Below are positions 25,737-35,020 of a stretch of 64,000 bases of DNA, piece after piece. The stretch comes from JALZAI01 sp038207565 (GTDB lineage: Bacteria > Actinomycetota > Actinomycetes > Mycobacteriales > Jatrophihabitantaceae), in contig JBBQZQ010000008.1 in the NCBI GenBank assembly GCA_038207565.1, positions 39,958 through 103,957 on the forward strand, in the 5' to 3' direction. Below the pieces are notes generated by a model, which made no database searches, was not told the origin of the DNA, and saw nothing but the letters and a program-made list of their open reading frames with translations. The position numbers were made by a program, and so were the translations under genes. The stretch's first letter is position 1. Every line of letters starts with the position of its first letter.

Positions 25737-26455
25737 GCACCCAGGGCTTCCTGCTGCATCGTCGCGAGGGACCCGCACCCGGCGACCGCCAGGTCGAGCA
25801 GCGCGTCAAGCTCGGCACGGCTGAACGGCGCGCCCTCGGCAGTTCCCTGGACCTCGACGAACTCACCGGTTCCGGTCAGGACCACGTTCATATCGGTCTC
25901 CGCGCGGACGTCCTCCTCATACATCAGATCCAGGCGCGGTTCGCCGTCGATGACGCCGACCGACACAGCCGAGACGGAATGCACGAGCGGGTGCGGACCA
26001 GCGAGCGCGCCCTTGGAGCGCAGGAACGACACCGCATCCGCAAGCGCGATATAGGCTCCGGTGATCGCCGCCGTGCGGGTGCCGCCATCGGCCTGCAGCA
26101 CGTCGCAGTCGATCGAGACCGAGTTCTCGCCCAGCGCCGACAGGTCGATCGCCGCGCGTAGCGAACGACCGATGAGGCGCGAGATCTCGTGCGTCCGCCC
26201 GCCGATACGTCCCTTGACCGACTCGCGGTCGTTGCGCGTCAAGGTGGCGCGCGGCAGCATCGAGTACTCCGCGGTCACCCAGCCGAGCCCGCTGCCCTTG
26301 CGCCAGCGTGGTACGCCCTGCACCACCGACGCGGCGCACAGCACCTTGGTGTCCCCGAACTCGACGAGCGCGGAGCCTTCGGCGTACTTCTGCCAGTCGC
26401 GCGTGATCGTGACCTGACGCAACTGATCGGCCGAGCGGCCGTCCGGACGTGGCAT
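25733..26455 (-). CDS. rph: Ribonuclease PH
   Basis: The 240-residue phosphorolytic exonuclease trims tRNA 3' ends. Diagnostic segments are RPDGRSADQLR at the start, GWVTAEYSMLPRAT, GRTHEISRLIGRSLRA (phosphate-binding) and DCDVLQADGGTRTAAITG. Length and start are standard. It is the first gene of an operon with rdgB. Confidence 0.97.
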   Translation of the reverse strand: MPRPDGRSADQLRQVTITRDWQKYAEGSALVEFGDTKVLCAASVVQGVPRWRKGSGLGWVTAEYSMLPRATLTRNDRESVKGRIGGRTHEISRLIGRSLRAAIDLSALGENSVSIDCDVLQADGGTRTAAITGAYIALADAVSFLRSKGALAGPHPLVHSVSAVSVGVIDGEPRLDLMYEEDVRAETDMNVVLTGTGEFVEVQGTAEGAPFSRAELDALLDLAVAGCGSLATMQQEALGA

Positions 26456-26465
26456 GCGATCGAGC

Positions 26466-29036
26466 TTAGGTGGTGGGTCGGACGTCCCCCGGCTCCGGGA
26501 TCAGGCCGGCGACGTGTACCACGGCGAGCTGGAACTGCGGCACCTTCCAGAAGTCCGAATGCCGTAACGGCGGCGGATACACAGTGTCGCCCGGCGCGAT
26601 GCCGAACGGCGGGTCGACCAGGTGCAGGTCAAGCATCAGCCCATTCGGCCCGGGCGGGTACGCGACGACCTGGCCACGCGGATTCCAGGGCGGCTCAGCC
26701 ACGGGCGGCGGCCCCTCGGTGACCGGACCGCCCAGGTAGTCGGTGTAGCGCCAGAGGTTTCGCCAGCGCTGATCGGTGCCGTCCTGCGCACGCAGCGCGC
26801 ACCGGACGTCGTCCATCGCCGCAGGCCCGAAATAGGCCGGGAAGTATCGCCCGTACAACCGGCGCAACACGCAACCGAACGTCAGCAGCCCGACCCGTGG
26901 CAACGTCGGGCGGTCGGGAGTGTGCTCGTCAAGCATGCGCAGTTGCAACACTGTCGCGGCGCCGATGACGGTGCCCTGGCTGTGCGCGGCGAGCACGACA
27001 CCGCACCCGTCGTCGGCGTGGAAGCTGATGCGCGTCACCAGATCGGGGACGGTCCGCTCGGCATAGCAGGGCGCTGCGAGGGGGTGCGAGACCCGCGGCC
27101 AGAAAGACGCCAGGTCCCACAGAATGCCGACCGAGCGACGTGTCGGTGCCACCCGGAACGCGGCCCCCCCGAGCACCACGAGCAGGACGATTGACCAGAC
27201 CGCGAGATAGGCGCCCTTGCCCTGCAACGCCTGTGGCGAGAAGAAGGCGGGTTCGGCGAACGGGTTGCTGCCGACCTGCGCCGGATCGAGCAACCAGCGG
27301 GCCAACCGATTCGCTCCGAAGACGTGCTCGGCGACCAGCACACCACCGATGAAGTAGCTCAGCAACGCACCGATGAGCACCAGGCGCGCCAGCATCGCGC
27401 CGACGACGTCCACCAGCCGGCCGAGCCACATTGCGCGCAGGATGCTGCGACCGCGCGGGGAGTCAGGGTCCTCGGCGGGGTAGTCGGTGCCGAACGAGCC
27501 CGGCACGAGCAGGCTGTTGTTCGCACGGATGTGCAGCATCGACCAACCGAACCAGATGATGCGTGCTCCCAGCATGATCGCGCCGAGCCCGACCGCGAGC
27601 GAGTAGGCGAAGCCGGCGTCGAGGATCGACTCAGGCACCCGGAATATGCGGGACACCGTGGAGATCGTTCGCAGGCTCGGATGCAGCGATCCCGAGGTCA
27701 GCCAGGCGGCGGTGAACATGTAGGCCCCCGCGGTGAAGACGCTGGCGAGGAACACTGCGAGCAACGCCATGATGGCGGTGCCCATCCCGCCCAGACCTGC
27801 GGGCGGCCCCGGCGCGCCGAGTGCACGCGCAGTGCCCGCCCTTCGGCGCGACACGAGGACGACCGCGAGCAGGACGAGCACCAGAAGCAGCTCGACGATG
27901 AGCAACCACAGGATCGTCGCGGCGTAGTGCGGCAAACCCTGCGGCTTGGAGCAGTCGAAGCGGGGACGGCTGCGTCCCACGGCGACATCCGTCACGACGC
28001 ACTGCCGCCCGTTCTCCGGGAAGTCATGCGGGCGCCACAACAACCAGGCGATGGTCCCCGCCGCGGCCAGCACGACCGCGGCCCAGATGCCGTAGCTCAC
28101 CTTGCGCCAATGCATCGCCGCGGTATGGCCGGTGTACGACGGCACCGTCAGCACGATGGACGAGTACCCGATCACCACCACCGCGAGCACACCGTCCAGC
28201 CACCGCCAACCGCCCATCGGCGCCGCGGCGAAGGCGAGCGCCGCGGCGACCCCGCACTGCAGGTGAATGGCGCGCAAACGTCGCACCGGCAGCTCGTTCT
28301 GCCACATCCACCGCGAGGCCAACGGCACCTCGACCGCGTCGGCCGGGTCCGCCTCGTTCCATTCGGCAGCACGCATGGCGTCGGGTTGGCGACCGGTCGC
28401 ACGGACCCGTTCGTAGCGGTTGATCGTCCGCTTGCTCACCAGCCAGAGCAGGAACAGCATTCCGACCGGCACGACGAGGCCGAGCGCCATGCGGTGTGCA
28501 GTGGACAGGTGCCGGATCGGGTCGAAGAGCCATCCGGGTGCTGCCTTGCCGCACCTGCCGCTCGCCGCGCCGCACTGCCAGCCGATGAGGTCGACGCCGA
28601 TCCCGACAAACGCGGCCACCAGAACCAGCGTCAGCGTGAGCGCGAGCAGCCGGCAGACCAGCCAGAGCAACCGCAACCGCAGCAACGCCGACTGATCGCT
28701 CTTCCCGGAATCGGAACCGGGGTCGGGGTCGGCGGGGCGCAACCGAGGCGCCACGTTGATCAACGTGAACGGCAGGAGCAACAACCAGAACGCACGCGAC
28801 GGTGCTCCGGAGGTCAGCCCACCCCAGGCGTAACCCTCCAGCCGCGGCCCGTGCACAACGAGGTCGGGATCGCCGGGCGGGAAGTCGTCGTCGCGCTCGG
28901 TCGCATAGTGCGGCCGGAAGAACCCCGCGGTCCGATCACCGGCGATGAGGTCGACCTCGCGACGGTCGAGCAGATCTTGCGGAGGCGTGCCGGACACGCC
29001 GTGCACCCTCAGTTCGACGACATCTTCGACGTTCAT
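26466..29036 (-). CDS. Large polytopic membrane protein with split alpha/beta-hydrolase triad
   Basis: The 856-residue product starts with ELRVHGVSGTPPQDLL (His12-Gly13), which resembles the beta-strand/HG oxyanion loop of alpha/beta hydrolases. Multiple membrane spans fill roughly residues 80-630. The C-terminal soluble part has a nucleophile elbow VLAAHSQGTVIGAA (Ser686), WRYTDYLGG (Asp766) and LRHSDFW (His826), an ordered Ser-Asp-His set like class 3 lipases. I infer a membrane-embedded serine hydrolase whose catalytic fold is interrupted by the membrane domain; substrate unknown. The ATG at 29036 was chosen because the upstream frame is unlike protein. Annotated homologues are usually only hypothetical membrane proteins. 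Confidence 0.75.
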   Translation of the reverse strand: MNVEDVVELRVHGVSGTPPQDLLDRREVDLIAGDRTAGFFRPHYATERDDDFPPGDPDLVVHGPRLEGYAWGGLTSGAPSRAFWLLLLPFTLINVAPRLRPADPDPGSDSGKSDQSALLRLRLLWLVCRLLALTLTLVLVAAFVGIGVDLIGWQCGAASGRCGKAAPGWLFDPIRHLSTAHRMALGLVVPVGMLFLLWLVSKRTINRYERVRATGRQPDAMRAAEWNEADPADAVEVPLASRWMWQNELPVRRLRAIHLQCGVAAALAFAAAPMGGWRWLDGVLAVVVIGYSSIVLTVPSYTGHTAAMHWRKVSYGIWAAVVLAAAGTIAWLLWRPHDFPENGRQCVVTDVAVGRSRPRFDCSKPQGLPHYAATILWLLIVELLLVLVLLAVVLVSRRRAGTARALGAPGPPAGLGGMGTAIMALLAVFLASVFTAGAYMFTAAWLTSGSLHPSLRTISTVSRIFRVPESILDAGFAYSLAVGLGAIMLGARIIWFGWSMLHIRANNSLLVPGSFGTDYPAEDPDSPRGRSILRAMWLGRLVDVVGAMLARLVLIGALLSYFIGGVLVAEHVFGANRLARWLLDPAQVGSNPFAEPAFFSPQALQGKGAYLAVWSIVLLVVLGGAAFRVAPTRRSVGILWDLASFWPRVSHPLAAPCYAERTVPDLVTRISFHADDGCGVVLAAHSQGTVIGAATVLQLRMLDEHTPDRPTLPRVGLLTFGCVLRRLYGRYFPAYFGPAAMDDVRCALRAQDGTDQRWRNLWRYTDYLGGPVTEGPPPVAEPPWNPRGQVVAYPPGPNGLMLDLHLVDPPFGIAPGDTVYPPPLRHSDFWKVPQFQLAVVHVAGLIPEPGDVRPTT

Positions 29037-29158
29037 GACCCCCCGTGCGCGCAATCTAGCGCCCGCAGACATCGCCTGACCAGGTTTGCCGCCCGCGTGC
29101 CAGTGCGTGACAGCCGGGCGTGCGCGCGATGCCAGCCACGCCGTCCACCATCGTCGAC

Positions 29159-29700
29159 ATGACCTACGCAATCGAAGCCCCGGGCTGACCAAGCGATTCG
29201 GCGCGACCCAGGCGCTCGACGGTGTCGACCTCGCGGCACGTCACGGCAGCGTGCTCGGAGTCCTCGGACCCAACGGCGCCGGCAAGACGACGGCGCTTCG
29301 TATCCTCGCCACACTGCTCGAGGCCGATTCGGGCGCCGCGCGCGTCGCGGTGTACCCCGTGGCGCGCCAGCCTGATCAGGTGCGCCGTGCGATCGGCCTG
29401 ACCGGTCAATACGCCTCGGTCGACGAAGACCTCACCGGCGTGCAGAACTCGTGTGATCGGGCAGCTGCTCGATCTGCCGCGCACCGAGGCCGCTCGTCCT
29501 GGCCAAGCGCAATCTGGTCGAGACCGCCCGCGCGCCCGAACAGCTCATCGACATCACCGTCCGGCCCATCAGGGGTGGTGCGCGGGTTTATGCCGGCCGG
29601 GCCGATCGCGTGACATTTGGTGTGGACCCTCGCGTGGATGGTCGGCCTGTCGTCGGTGTTCGCCCCGCTCGCACTGCGCGCCTACCGAAAGGGGGCGTGA
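29159..29700 (+). pseudogene. Remnant of a DrrAB-type ABC exporter (ATPase joined to permease ends)
   Basis: After ATG 29159 the ATPase start MTYAIEA is broken at once (GGG run near 29185). The N-terminal half then follows: GLTKRFGATQALDGV, Walker A GPNGAGKTT, and LTGQYASVDEDLTGVQN. A further shift gives VIGQLLDLPRTEA, and the frame then jumps into sequence like the N-terminus of an ABC-2 permease (LAKRNLVETARAPEQLIDITVRP) and, in another frame, its C-terminus (LAWMVGLSSVFAPLALRAYR, stop 29700). The ATPase signature, Walker B and the permease core are deleted, so it cannot work. This is real decay of a daunorubicin-resistance-type pair. Confidence 0.75.
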
Positions 29701-29702
29701 CT

Positions 29703-30666
29703 TCACCGATCGTGGTTCTCTTCCCCTGCCTGATGGGGGGAAAGAACCACGATCGCGTCGGCGCGGTGCGCCGTTCCAGCATCTGCGACTCGCGCAGCCC
29801 GAGCGAATCCGAGCACGGTCTGCGCCACGGCTGCGGCGTCGGTCACCGGTGCAGGTTCGATTAGCCAGACACCGTCGACCGCGTCGAGGCGCGACGCGGC
29901 CTCGGCGGCGAGGCGGGTCTTGCCTGCGCCGCCCGAGCCGACGAGCGTGACCAGGCGTACCTCCTGCAGCGCCTTGCCCACGCGCAGCACGTCGTCATCA
30001 CGTCCGACGAAGCTGGTCAGCTGGGCCTTGAGGTTGGTGCGTGCCGGCGCGCGATCCGCAGGCTTCGGTGCTATCTCACACCGCAGCACACGAACATGGA
30101 TCGACTGCAAGTCGGCCGACGGGTCGACCCCGAGTTCGTCGGCCAACCGTGCGCGTATCCGTTCGTAGCAGCGCAGCGCGTCCGCCTGCCTCCCCAGTGT
30201 CGCCAGCGCGGTCATCAGGAATCGGGCCAGTCGTTCGTGTACGGGGTGTTCGATCGCCAGCATTTCCAGCTCGGCGAGCACCTTGCCGGCGCGACCGAGT
30301 TCCAGCTCGGCCGCGGCGCGATCGACGAGAGCATTGAGCCGTAGCTCCTCCAGTCGGGTCGCCACGGCTGTGCGGCCTCGCCCGCGTCGACCAGTGCCGG
30401 ACCCCGCCACAAGCTCACCGCATCCGTCAGCACCGACCGCTCGATCCGCATCGCCGGTTCGAAGTGCCGCAGCCCCGTCCGCGGCGAGCCGTTCGAAGCG
30501 TCGTGCGTCGACGTCGTCCGATGCGACAGCAAGGCGATAGCCGGCCGGCGACTGCACGTCCTGGGTCCAGCGAAAGCCGCGAAAGCAGGGTGCGCAGCCG
30601 GGTGCCCGCGATCTGGATGGCGCGGCCATCGTCGTCACGCACCTCGAGCTCGCCGAGGATCGCCAC
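29703..30666 (-). pseudogene. Remnant of a SARP/AfsR-type (BTAD, NB-ARC) transcription regulator
   Basis: The gene starts with VAILGELEVRDDDGRA and TRLRTLLSRLSLDPGR, but the rest of the winged-helix domain is deleted: the frame rejoins at VQSPAGYRLAVASDDVDARRFERL. The BTAD repeat region is legible in alternating frames (TDAVSLWRGPALVDAGE in one, RLEELRLNALVDRAAAELELG in another). Then come TSFVGRDDDVLR and an NB-ARC P-loop LVGSGGAGKTRLAAE. The protein stops shortly after LLIEPAP-like sequence inside palindromic repeat copy A, where family members continue for several hundred residues. It is non-functional. It probably once regulated the adjoining exporter. Confidence 0.75.
29707..29755. repeat. 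Dispersed inverted repeat, copy A
   Basis: The left arm starts CGATCGTGGTTCTCTTCCCC and the right arm is GGGGAAAGAACCACGATCG, pairing with one bulged base around a 10-base loop. It shares CGATCGTGGTTC / GAACCACGATCG with copies at 43822-43874 and 49793-49845. It begins six bases after the DrrB-remnant stop, and the truncated SARP frame ends in it, so it marks a convergent junction. Confidence 0.85.
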
Positions 30667-30743
30667 ACCTGCACAGATCAACTTTCCCAAGGCAGCATGG
30701 GAGGGATCGGCGGCGCAGATACGGTGCCAGGCAGAATCCACGC

Positions 30744-31148
30744 ATGCGCAGCGACACGATCCAGGTCCGTACTGGCGGACACGCCACCGTCCATGACCTG
30801 ACCGGCGACTGCCAGTCCTTCCTGCGTGACGAGGGCGACGGACTGCTCAATGTCTTCCTACCGCACGCAACGGCGGGTCTGGCCGTACTCGAGACGGGCG
30901 CGGGAAGCGAAGGCGACCTGCTCGTCGCGCTCGACGACATGCTGCCACGCGACAACCGGTGGCGGCATCGACACGGTTCGGCCGGCCACGGACGCGATCA
31001 CGTCCTACCTGCCTTCATCGCGCCGTCGGTGATGGTGCCCGTGCTGGGCGGACGGATGCAGCTGGGCACCTGGCAGTCGGTCTGCCTCGTCGACACCAAT
31101 GCCGACAATGCTCTGCGCGAGGTGCGGCTGAGCTTCCTTCCCGGCTGA
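30744..31148 (+). CDS. YjbQ (UPF0047) family protein
   Basis: The 134-residue product is a secondary thiamine-phosphate-synthase-type YjbQ protein, length typical. Seen are LNVFLPHATAGLAVLETG, LLVALDDMLP, GHGRDHVLPAFIAPSVMVPV and LGTWQSVCLVDTNADN, which carry the His, Asp and Cys residues of the family pocket. The cellular role is unclear; E. coli YjbQ has weak thiamine phosphate synthase activity. It is followed after 20 bases by the acyltransferase gene. Confidence 0.9.
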   Translation: MRSDTIQVRTGGHATVHDLTGDCQSFLRDEGDGLLNVFLPHATAGLAVLETGAGSEGDLLVALDDMLPRDNRWRHRHGSAGHGRDHVLPAFIAPSVMVPVLGGRMQLGTWQSVCLVDTNADNALREVRLSFLPG

Positions 31149-31168
31149 GTCGGCGAGACGATCGGCCG

Positions 31169-31852
31169 ATGAGTCCGCGCACGCCGATGACGCCGGTCTA
31201 TCGTGCCGTTGTCACGCTCACCGCGCCGCTGATGTGCCGCTGGTCGCGCTTGCACGTGAGCGGACTCGATCATCTGCCGGAATCCGGGCCGACCCTGATC
31301 GTCGCCAATCACGACAGCTATTGGGATCCGGTTGCGATCGGGGTGGCCGCGCGGCACACGCGCCAGATTCGTGCGCTGTCCAAGTCCAGCCTGTGGAACA
31401 ACAGGATCGTCGGCTCGGTGATGGACGGCATGGGTCACATCCCCATCGACCGCGGCAAAGGCGACACTGCGGCAATGGACAACGCGATCGCTCAACTCGC
31501 GGCCGGAGTGTGCATCGGCGTCTTCCCCGAGGGCACGCGCTCGCTCGGCCGCTCCCTGCGCGCCCGCAGCGGCATCGGGCGGCTGGCGTCGGCTGTCCCG
31601 GACACCGTCGTCGTGTGCGCGCGGGTGACCGGCACCGTGGACGTGGTGCGTGCACCGACGCGTCCGCGGGTCAGCGTCGAGTTCTTCCCACCGGCCGGTG
31701 GACAACTGCGCGCGGAGGAGACCGCAGCGCAGCTCAGCGAGCGGCTGCTGACCGAGATCCGCGCGTGTGCGCCGCGAGCCGTTCCGGGACGCAGGCGCAC
31801 CGCTACGAAGTATCGGCGCCGGCTGGCGACGGGTGAGCGGAGTCCGGAGTAG
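31169..31852 (+). CDS. 1-acyl-glycerol-3-phosphate acyltransferase family protein
   Basis: The 227-residue product is a PlsC-type acyltransferase. It has catalytic motif VANHDSYWDPVAIG (HxxxxD), block II GHIPIDRGKGD and block III VFPEGTRS. It transfers acyl groups to lysophosphatidic acid or a related acceptor at the membrane. The ATG at 31169 was chosen; the upstream frame overlaps YjbQ. Actinobacteria carry several paralogues, so the exact acceptor is not known. Confidence 0.9.
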   Translation: MSPRTPMTPVYRAVVTLTAPLMCRWSRLHVSGLDHLPESGPTLIVANHDSYWDPVAIGVAARHTRQIRALSKSSLWNNRIVGSVMDGMGHIPIDRGKGDTAAMDNAIAQLAAGVCIGVFPEGTRSLGRSLRARSGIGRLASAVPDTVVVCARVTGTVDVVRAPTRPRVSVEFFPPAGGQLRAEETAAQLSERLLTEIRACAPRAVPGRRRTATKYRRRLATGERSPE

Positions 31853-31961
31853 ACGCCGGTCTGGCCCCGGCGATGTGTGCGGGATGAACTCGCTCGCCGC
31901 CCTGTGGGACGAGCGCCTCGCAACACTGCAGGAGCTGGCCGGAGCGGCGGACAAATGACGG

Positions 31962-32273
31962 TCAGGGCCTCGGTCCGGTCGTCACCGGGAATCCGGCCCC
32001 CTGCCACGCCTTCGTCCCGCCCTGGATCGAGAACGCTGTGCGGCCCATGCTGTCGAGCATGGCCGCAGCGCGTCCGGCCCGCCCGCCCATTGAGCAGGCG
32101 GTAATCAGCGGGCCGTCCGGCAATTTCGCACTTGTCAGCGTGTCGATCGGAATGTTGACGGCGCCGGCGACGTGGCCGCGTGCGTATTCGTCCGGCGAGC
32201 GCACGTCGACGATGGTGTCGCCGGCGCGCATCATCTCGTGGGCGACCCGAGGATCGATCCGCTCAGCGGCCAT
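31962..32273 (-). CDS. Single-domain rhodanese
   Basis: The 103-residue product is one rhodanese domain: TIVDVRSPDEYARGHVAGAVNIP, the active-site loop ITACSMGGRAGRAA (Cys60), and a C-terminal GGTKAWQGAGFPV. The loop CSMGGRA is typical of small sulfurtransferases that carry persulfide sulfur. Partner unknown; the gene stands alone. Confidence 0.92.
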   Translation of the reverse strand: MAAERIDPRVAHEMMRAGDTIVDVRSPDEYARGHVAGAVNIPIDTLTSAKLPDGPLITACSMGGRAGRAAAMLDSMGRTAFSIQGGTKAWQGAGFPVTTGPRP

Positions 32274-32318
32274 GGCGAAACTGTAATTCGCTCGGGTCCG
32301 TCCCGCCGACCGGGCTGG

Positions 32319-33854
32319 TCAGTAGGGCAACACGATGTCGGCGTACACCGGGTTGTGGTCAGACGGTATGACGCCGACGAACGCGCCGCCGTAGACGTGC
32401 AGCAGCTGGCCCCAGTCGCGGACCGCCACACCACCGGTGACGAACAACCGGTCAGCGCTACCGCCCATCGGCGGGTAACGCAGGTAGCTGTTGATGCTGC
32501 TGTACCCGGCGTTGGAGTGCGCCTGCGCAGCTTGGAAGGCGTCCGAGGTCTTGTTGAGCTTCATCTGGTTGCCGGGCATATCGGTGGTGAGGTAACGGCC
32601 GGGCCAGGAGTTGATGTCGCCGCCGTAGACGATGGAGGTGACCTGGTTCGCGGCTGCGTAGGCCCGCGCCAAGGTAATGAGATTGATGGTCTCTGCCCGG
32701 CGTTGCAGGTCGTAGGACGGGCCCCGCGGCGAGGTTAGGTGGGTGCCGAGGAACAAGAATTTTGCGCCGGTCTTGTCGTCGCGGAACAGGTGGTAGGCGG
32801 CCTTGTGCAGATAGCCGATCATCCAGTGCCCACCAGTGCCGTAGGGGGTGACCGTCGCTCGGTTGTAGAGGATGTAGTTGCCCGTATAGCGGCTGTTGGG
32901 GACCTGGCCGGGATTGCTGCCGTGGTCGGTGTTGGCAATCGCGTACCCGGTGCCGAGGCCCGTAGCGATGGAGTCGACCTGGCGGTCGCCGGCCGCATTG
33001 ACCACGGCGGCTCCTTCTTGGACGGCGAACACGTCAGCGCCGGATTGCTTCAGGAGCGCCACCGCCTCGGCGCGCCGCTGAGACCACGGCGCTTGGGTGC
33101 TACCGCCTATGGCGGACCCGTCGAAGGTCGCACTGAGGACGTTGTAGGTCAATACCCGCAACGGCCGCTCGGACGACGCGACGGTGACGGCAACGGACCC
33201 TGAGTACGGCGACACGGTGGCGCCATTGATCGACCGCACCCGGAACCAGTAGGTGCTACCTCGGGACAGGCCGTAGGGCGTGAAGCGTTGGGTTGAATTG
33301 GCCGTCGTGTAGACCCGGTCGCCGGTGGTGAAGGAGGAGTTGGTGGCCTGCTCGATGCCGAAGCCGGTGGTCGTCGGCGAATCCCAGCTCAGGTACGTGC
33401 CCGCCGCGCCGGACACGCCCGTCAGTGCGGTCGGCGTCGCGGGAGCCAGATGGGTCTGGTGGTATGCACTGGACCAACGGACGTGGGAGCCGTTGATGGT
33501 GGCGACGCGGTAGTAGTAAGTGGCCGCGGTGTAACCCGGCGTCCGCACCACTATCGACGGTTTTGCGGCACCGGTGACGATGCGATGCGTGCTCGGCCGG
33601 TCGAGGTTGGCGATCCAGATATCGGACTCGTCGGTCGAAGCCTCTACCCGGTACCAGCTCGCGTAGGCGGCGATATCCAGTCCTACGGTGAACGACGTCG
33701 CCGTGCGCGCACTGACGTGGACACCCGACACCGGCCCGGGCCAGCGGTCTGCTGTGCTCGCCTGCGCGGCAACGGCGGGCAGCGCAGTCGCCGCCAGGAG
33801 GGCGCCGGTCGCGATCCCGAGCGTGCGGGCGCGGCGGGTTCGGGTTGGCGTCAT
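32319..33854 (-). CDS. Secreted endonuclease/exonuclease/phosphatase-family enzyme with two FnIII domains
   Basis: The 511-residue product has a signal peptide (MTPTRTRRARTLGIATGALLA to about residue 33), two fibronectin type III modules (about 40-135 and 138-228), then a DNase I-like catalytic domain: VLTYNVLSATFDG, DVFAVQEGA (metal Glu), FLGTHLTSP, VYGGDINSWP and the terminal SDHNPVYADIVLPY (catalytic His). It probably cleaves extracellular nucleic acid or phosphodiesters. It neighbours a secreted phosphoesterase, pointing to phosphate scavenging. Confidence 0.9.
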   Translation of the reverse strand: MTPTRTRRARTLGIATGALLAATALPAVAAQASTADRWPGPVSGVHVSARTATSFTVGLDIAAYASWYRVEASTDESDIWIANLDRPSTHRIVTGAAKPSIVVRTPGYTAATYYYRVATINGSHVRWSSAYHQTHLAPATPTALTGVSGAAGTYLSWDSPTTTGFGIEQATNSSFTTGDRVYTTANSTQRFTPYGLSRGSTYWFRVRSINGATVSPYSGSVAVTVASSERPLRVLTYNVLSATFDGSAIGGSTQAPWSQRRAEAVALLKQSGADVFAVQEGAAVVNAAGDRQVDSIATGLGTGYAIANTDHGSNPGQVPNSRYTGNYILYNRATVTPYGTGGHWMIGYLHKAAYHLFRDDKTGAKFLFLGTHLTSPRGPSYDLQRRAETINLITLARAYAAANQVTSIVYGGDINSWPGRYLTTDMPGNQMKLNKTSDAFQAAQAHSNAGYSSINSYLRYPPMGGSADRLFVTGGVAVRDWGQLLHVYGGAFVGVIPSDHNPVYADIVLPY

Positions 33855-34018
33855 CGTTTGTCAGGTCTCCGGGGGAAGTCGATTGCGGACGGTGGGCCAT
33901 CGAGGTTCTGGTCAACCCCTACGACGCGACCATCGGCAGCAATCGTTGTTTCTTAAGTCCGCGCGAGGAATCCAGTTCAGCCGTGGCCCTTGACGCTTGA
34001 GTAGGCACCGGGCTTGCG

Positions 34019-35020
34019 TCAGAATCCGAAGCCGATGCCAACCAGGCTGTTCGTGGTGGAATCGGCCGCATGCGCAAGATGAGGGAGGGCGAACAGGTCC
34101 TCGACGGTGCGGGTCAGCGAGTAATGCGTGAAGAACGCGGCATTGGCGCCGGCTTTCGCGTAAGGCCACACCACGAATAACGGCACATGGCAGCTGGGCT
34201 GCTGCCCAGCGAGGTCCCGGGTCTTGTCAGCACAGTTTTCCGCGACCGTATAGTCGGATCCCGTGCCCTCGTCGTAGGTGATCAGCACGAGGCTGGAGCC
34301 GTTCTGGTACGAAGTAGATGCGGCGACCAGCGCCATGAACTTCTGCAGCCACGTGTCCGCGGCCGTCAGTGCGCACGACCCGCCACAGGGATTTTCGCCG
34401 TCGTTATTTGTGTTCGGAGTCACCCACGCCAATGAGGGCAGCGCGCCAGTGCTGAGGTCGTTGTAGAACGCCCCGGAGGCAACAGTGAGATTGGCTACGG
34501 CTACGTCACGTGCCTGACACTCAGCGGCGGCTATTCCGGTGTAAAAGATCGGCGGGTTGTGGCCGATCTTGTAAGGCGCAGCCGAGGACTTGGCGCAGGC
34601 CGATGGCATGGATTCTTCGTACGCCTTCCACCTCAGCCCGGCTGAGTCGAGTTGCTGGTACAGGTTGTTCGCGGGGCTGGCACACGCAGCGTAGTTGCAC
34701 CCACGCACGGACGTGGACGGGTATTGCCCGGCAGACGTAGCCAGGTAATTGGCTGCGCTGGTATGGGTAGCACCGAACGCCTGGGTGGCGTTGCCGCACA
34801 TGGCGGCGAGGCCGGTCTGGTAAGGAGCGGCTGGGCTTCCGACCACCTGTTGGTAGCTGAAGTTCTCCAGCATCACGATCACCACGTGTTGGATTTTTGG
34901 TCGGACTGTTGCTGCCTGACCGCACGGTGAACCAGTGGCGCCGGCTGCGGACGAGGGTAGCCCCACGGCCGCCGCCGACACCAGCACCGCGACCATCGTT
35001 ATCGCCCGCATCCGACCCAT
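34019..35020 (-). CDS. Secreted phosphoesterase (acid phosphatase/phospholipase C superfamily)
   Basis: The 333-residue product begins MGRMRAITMVAVLVSAAAVG, a signal peptide, after a GA-rich ribosome site. The alkaline-phosphatase-like metal fold is visible as HVVIVMLENFSYQQVVG (Glu-Asn), a SAANYLATSAGQYPS loop with the nucleophile region, ITYDEGTGSD and HVPLFVVWP, with FFTHYSLTRTVEDLFALP near the end. This is the PF04185 phosphoesterase pattern. The upstream in-frame extension is not protein-like. A role in releasing phosphate outside the cell is likely. Confidence 0.88.
   Translation of the reverse strand: MGRMRAITMVAVLVSAAAVGLPSSAAGATGSPCGQAATVRPKIQHVVIVMLENFSYQQVVGSPAAPYQTGLAAMCGNATQAFGATHTSAANYLATSAGQYPSTSVRGCNYAACASPANNLYQQLDSAGLRWKAYEESMPSACAKSSAAPYKIGHNPPIFYTGIAAAECQARDVAVANLTVASGAFYNDLSTGALPSLAWVTPNTNNDGENPCGGSCALTAADTWLQKFMALVAASTSYQNGSSLVLITYDEGTGSDYTVAENCADKTRDLAGQQPSCHVPLFVVWPYAKAGANAAFFTHYSLTRTVEDLFALPHLAHAADSTTNSLVGIGFGF

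Noticed and set aside
31884..31958. Short frame MNSLAALWDERLATLQELAGAADK after the acyltransferase gene
   Set aside because: About 24 codons, no clear ribosome site, no recognised family.
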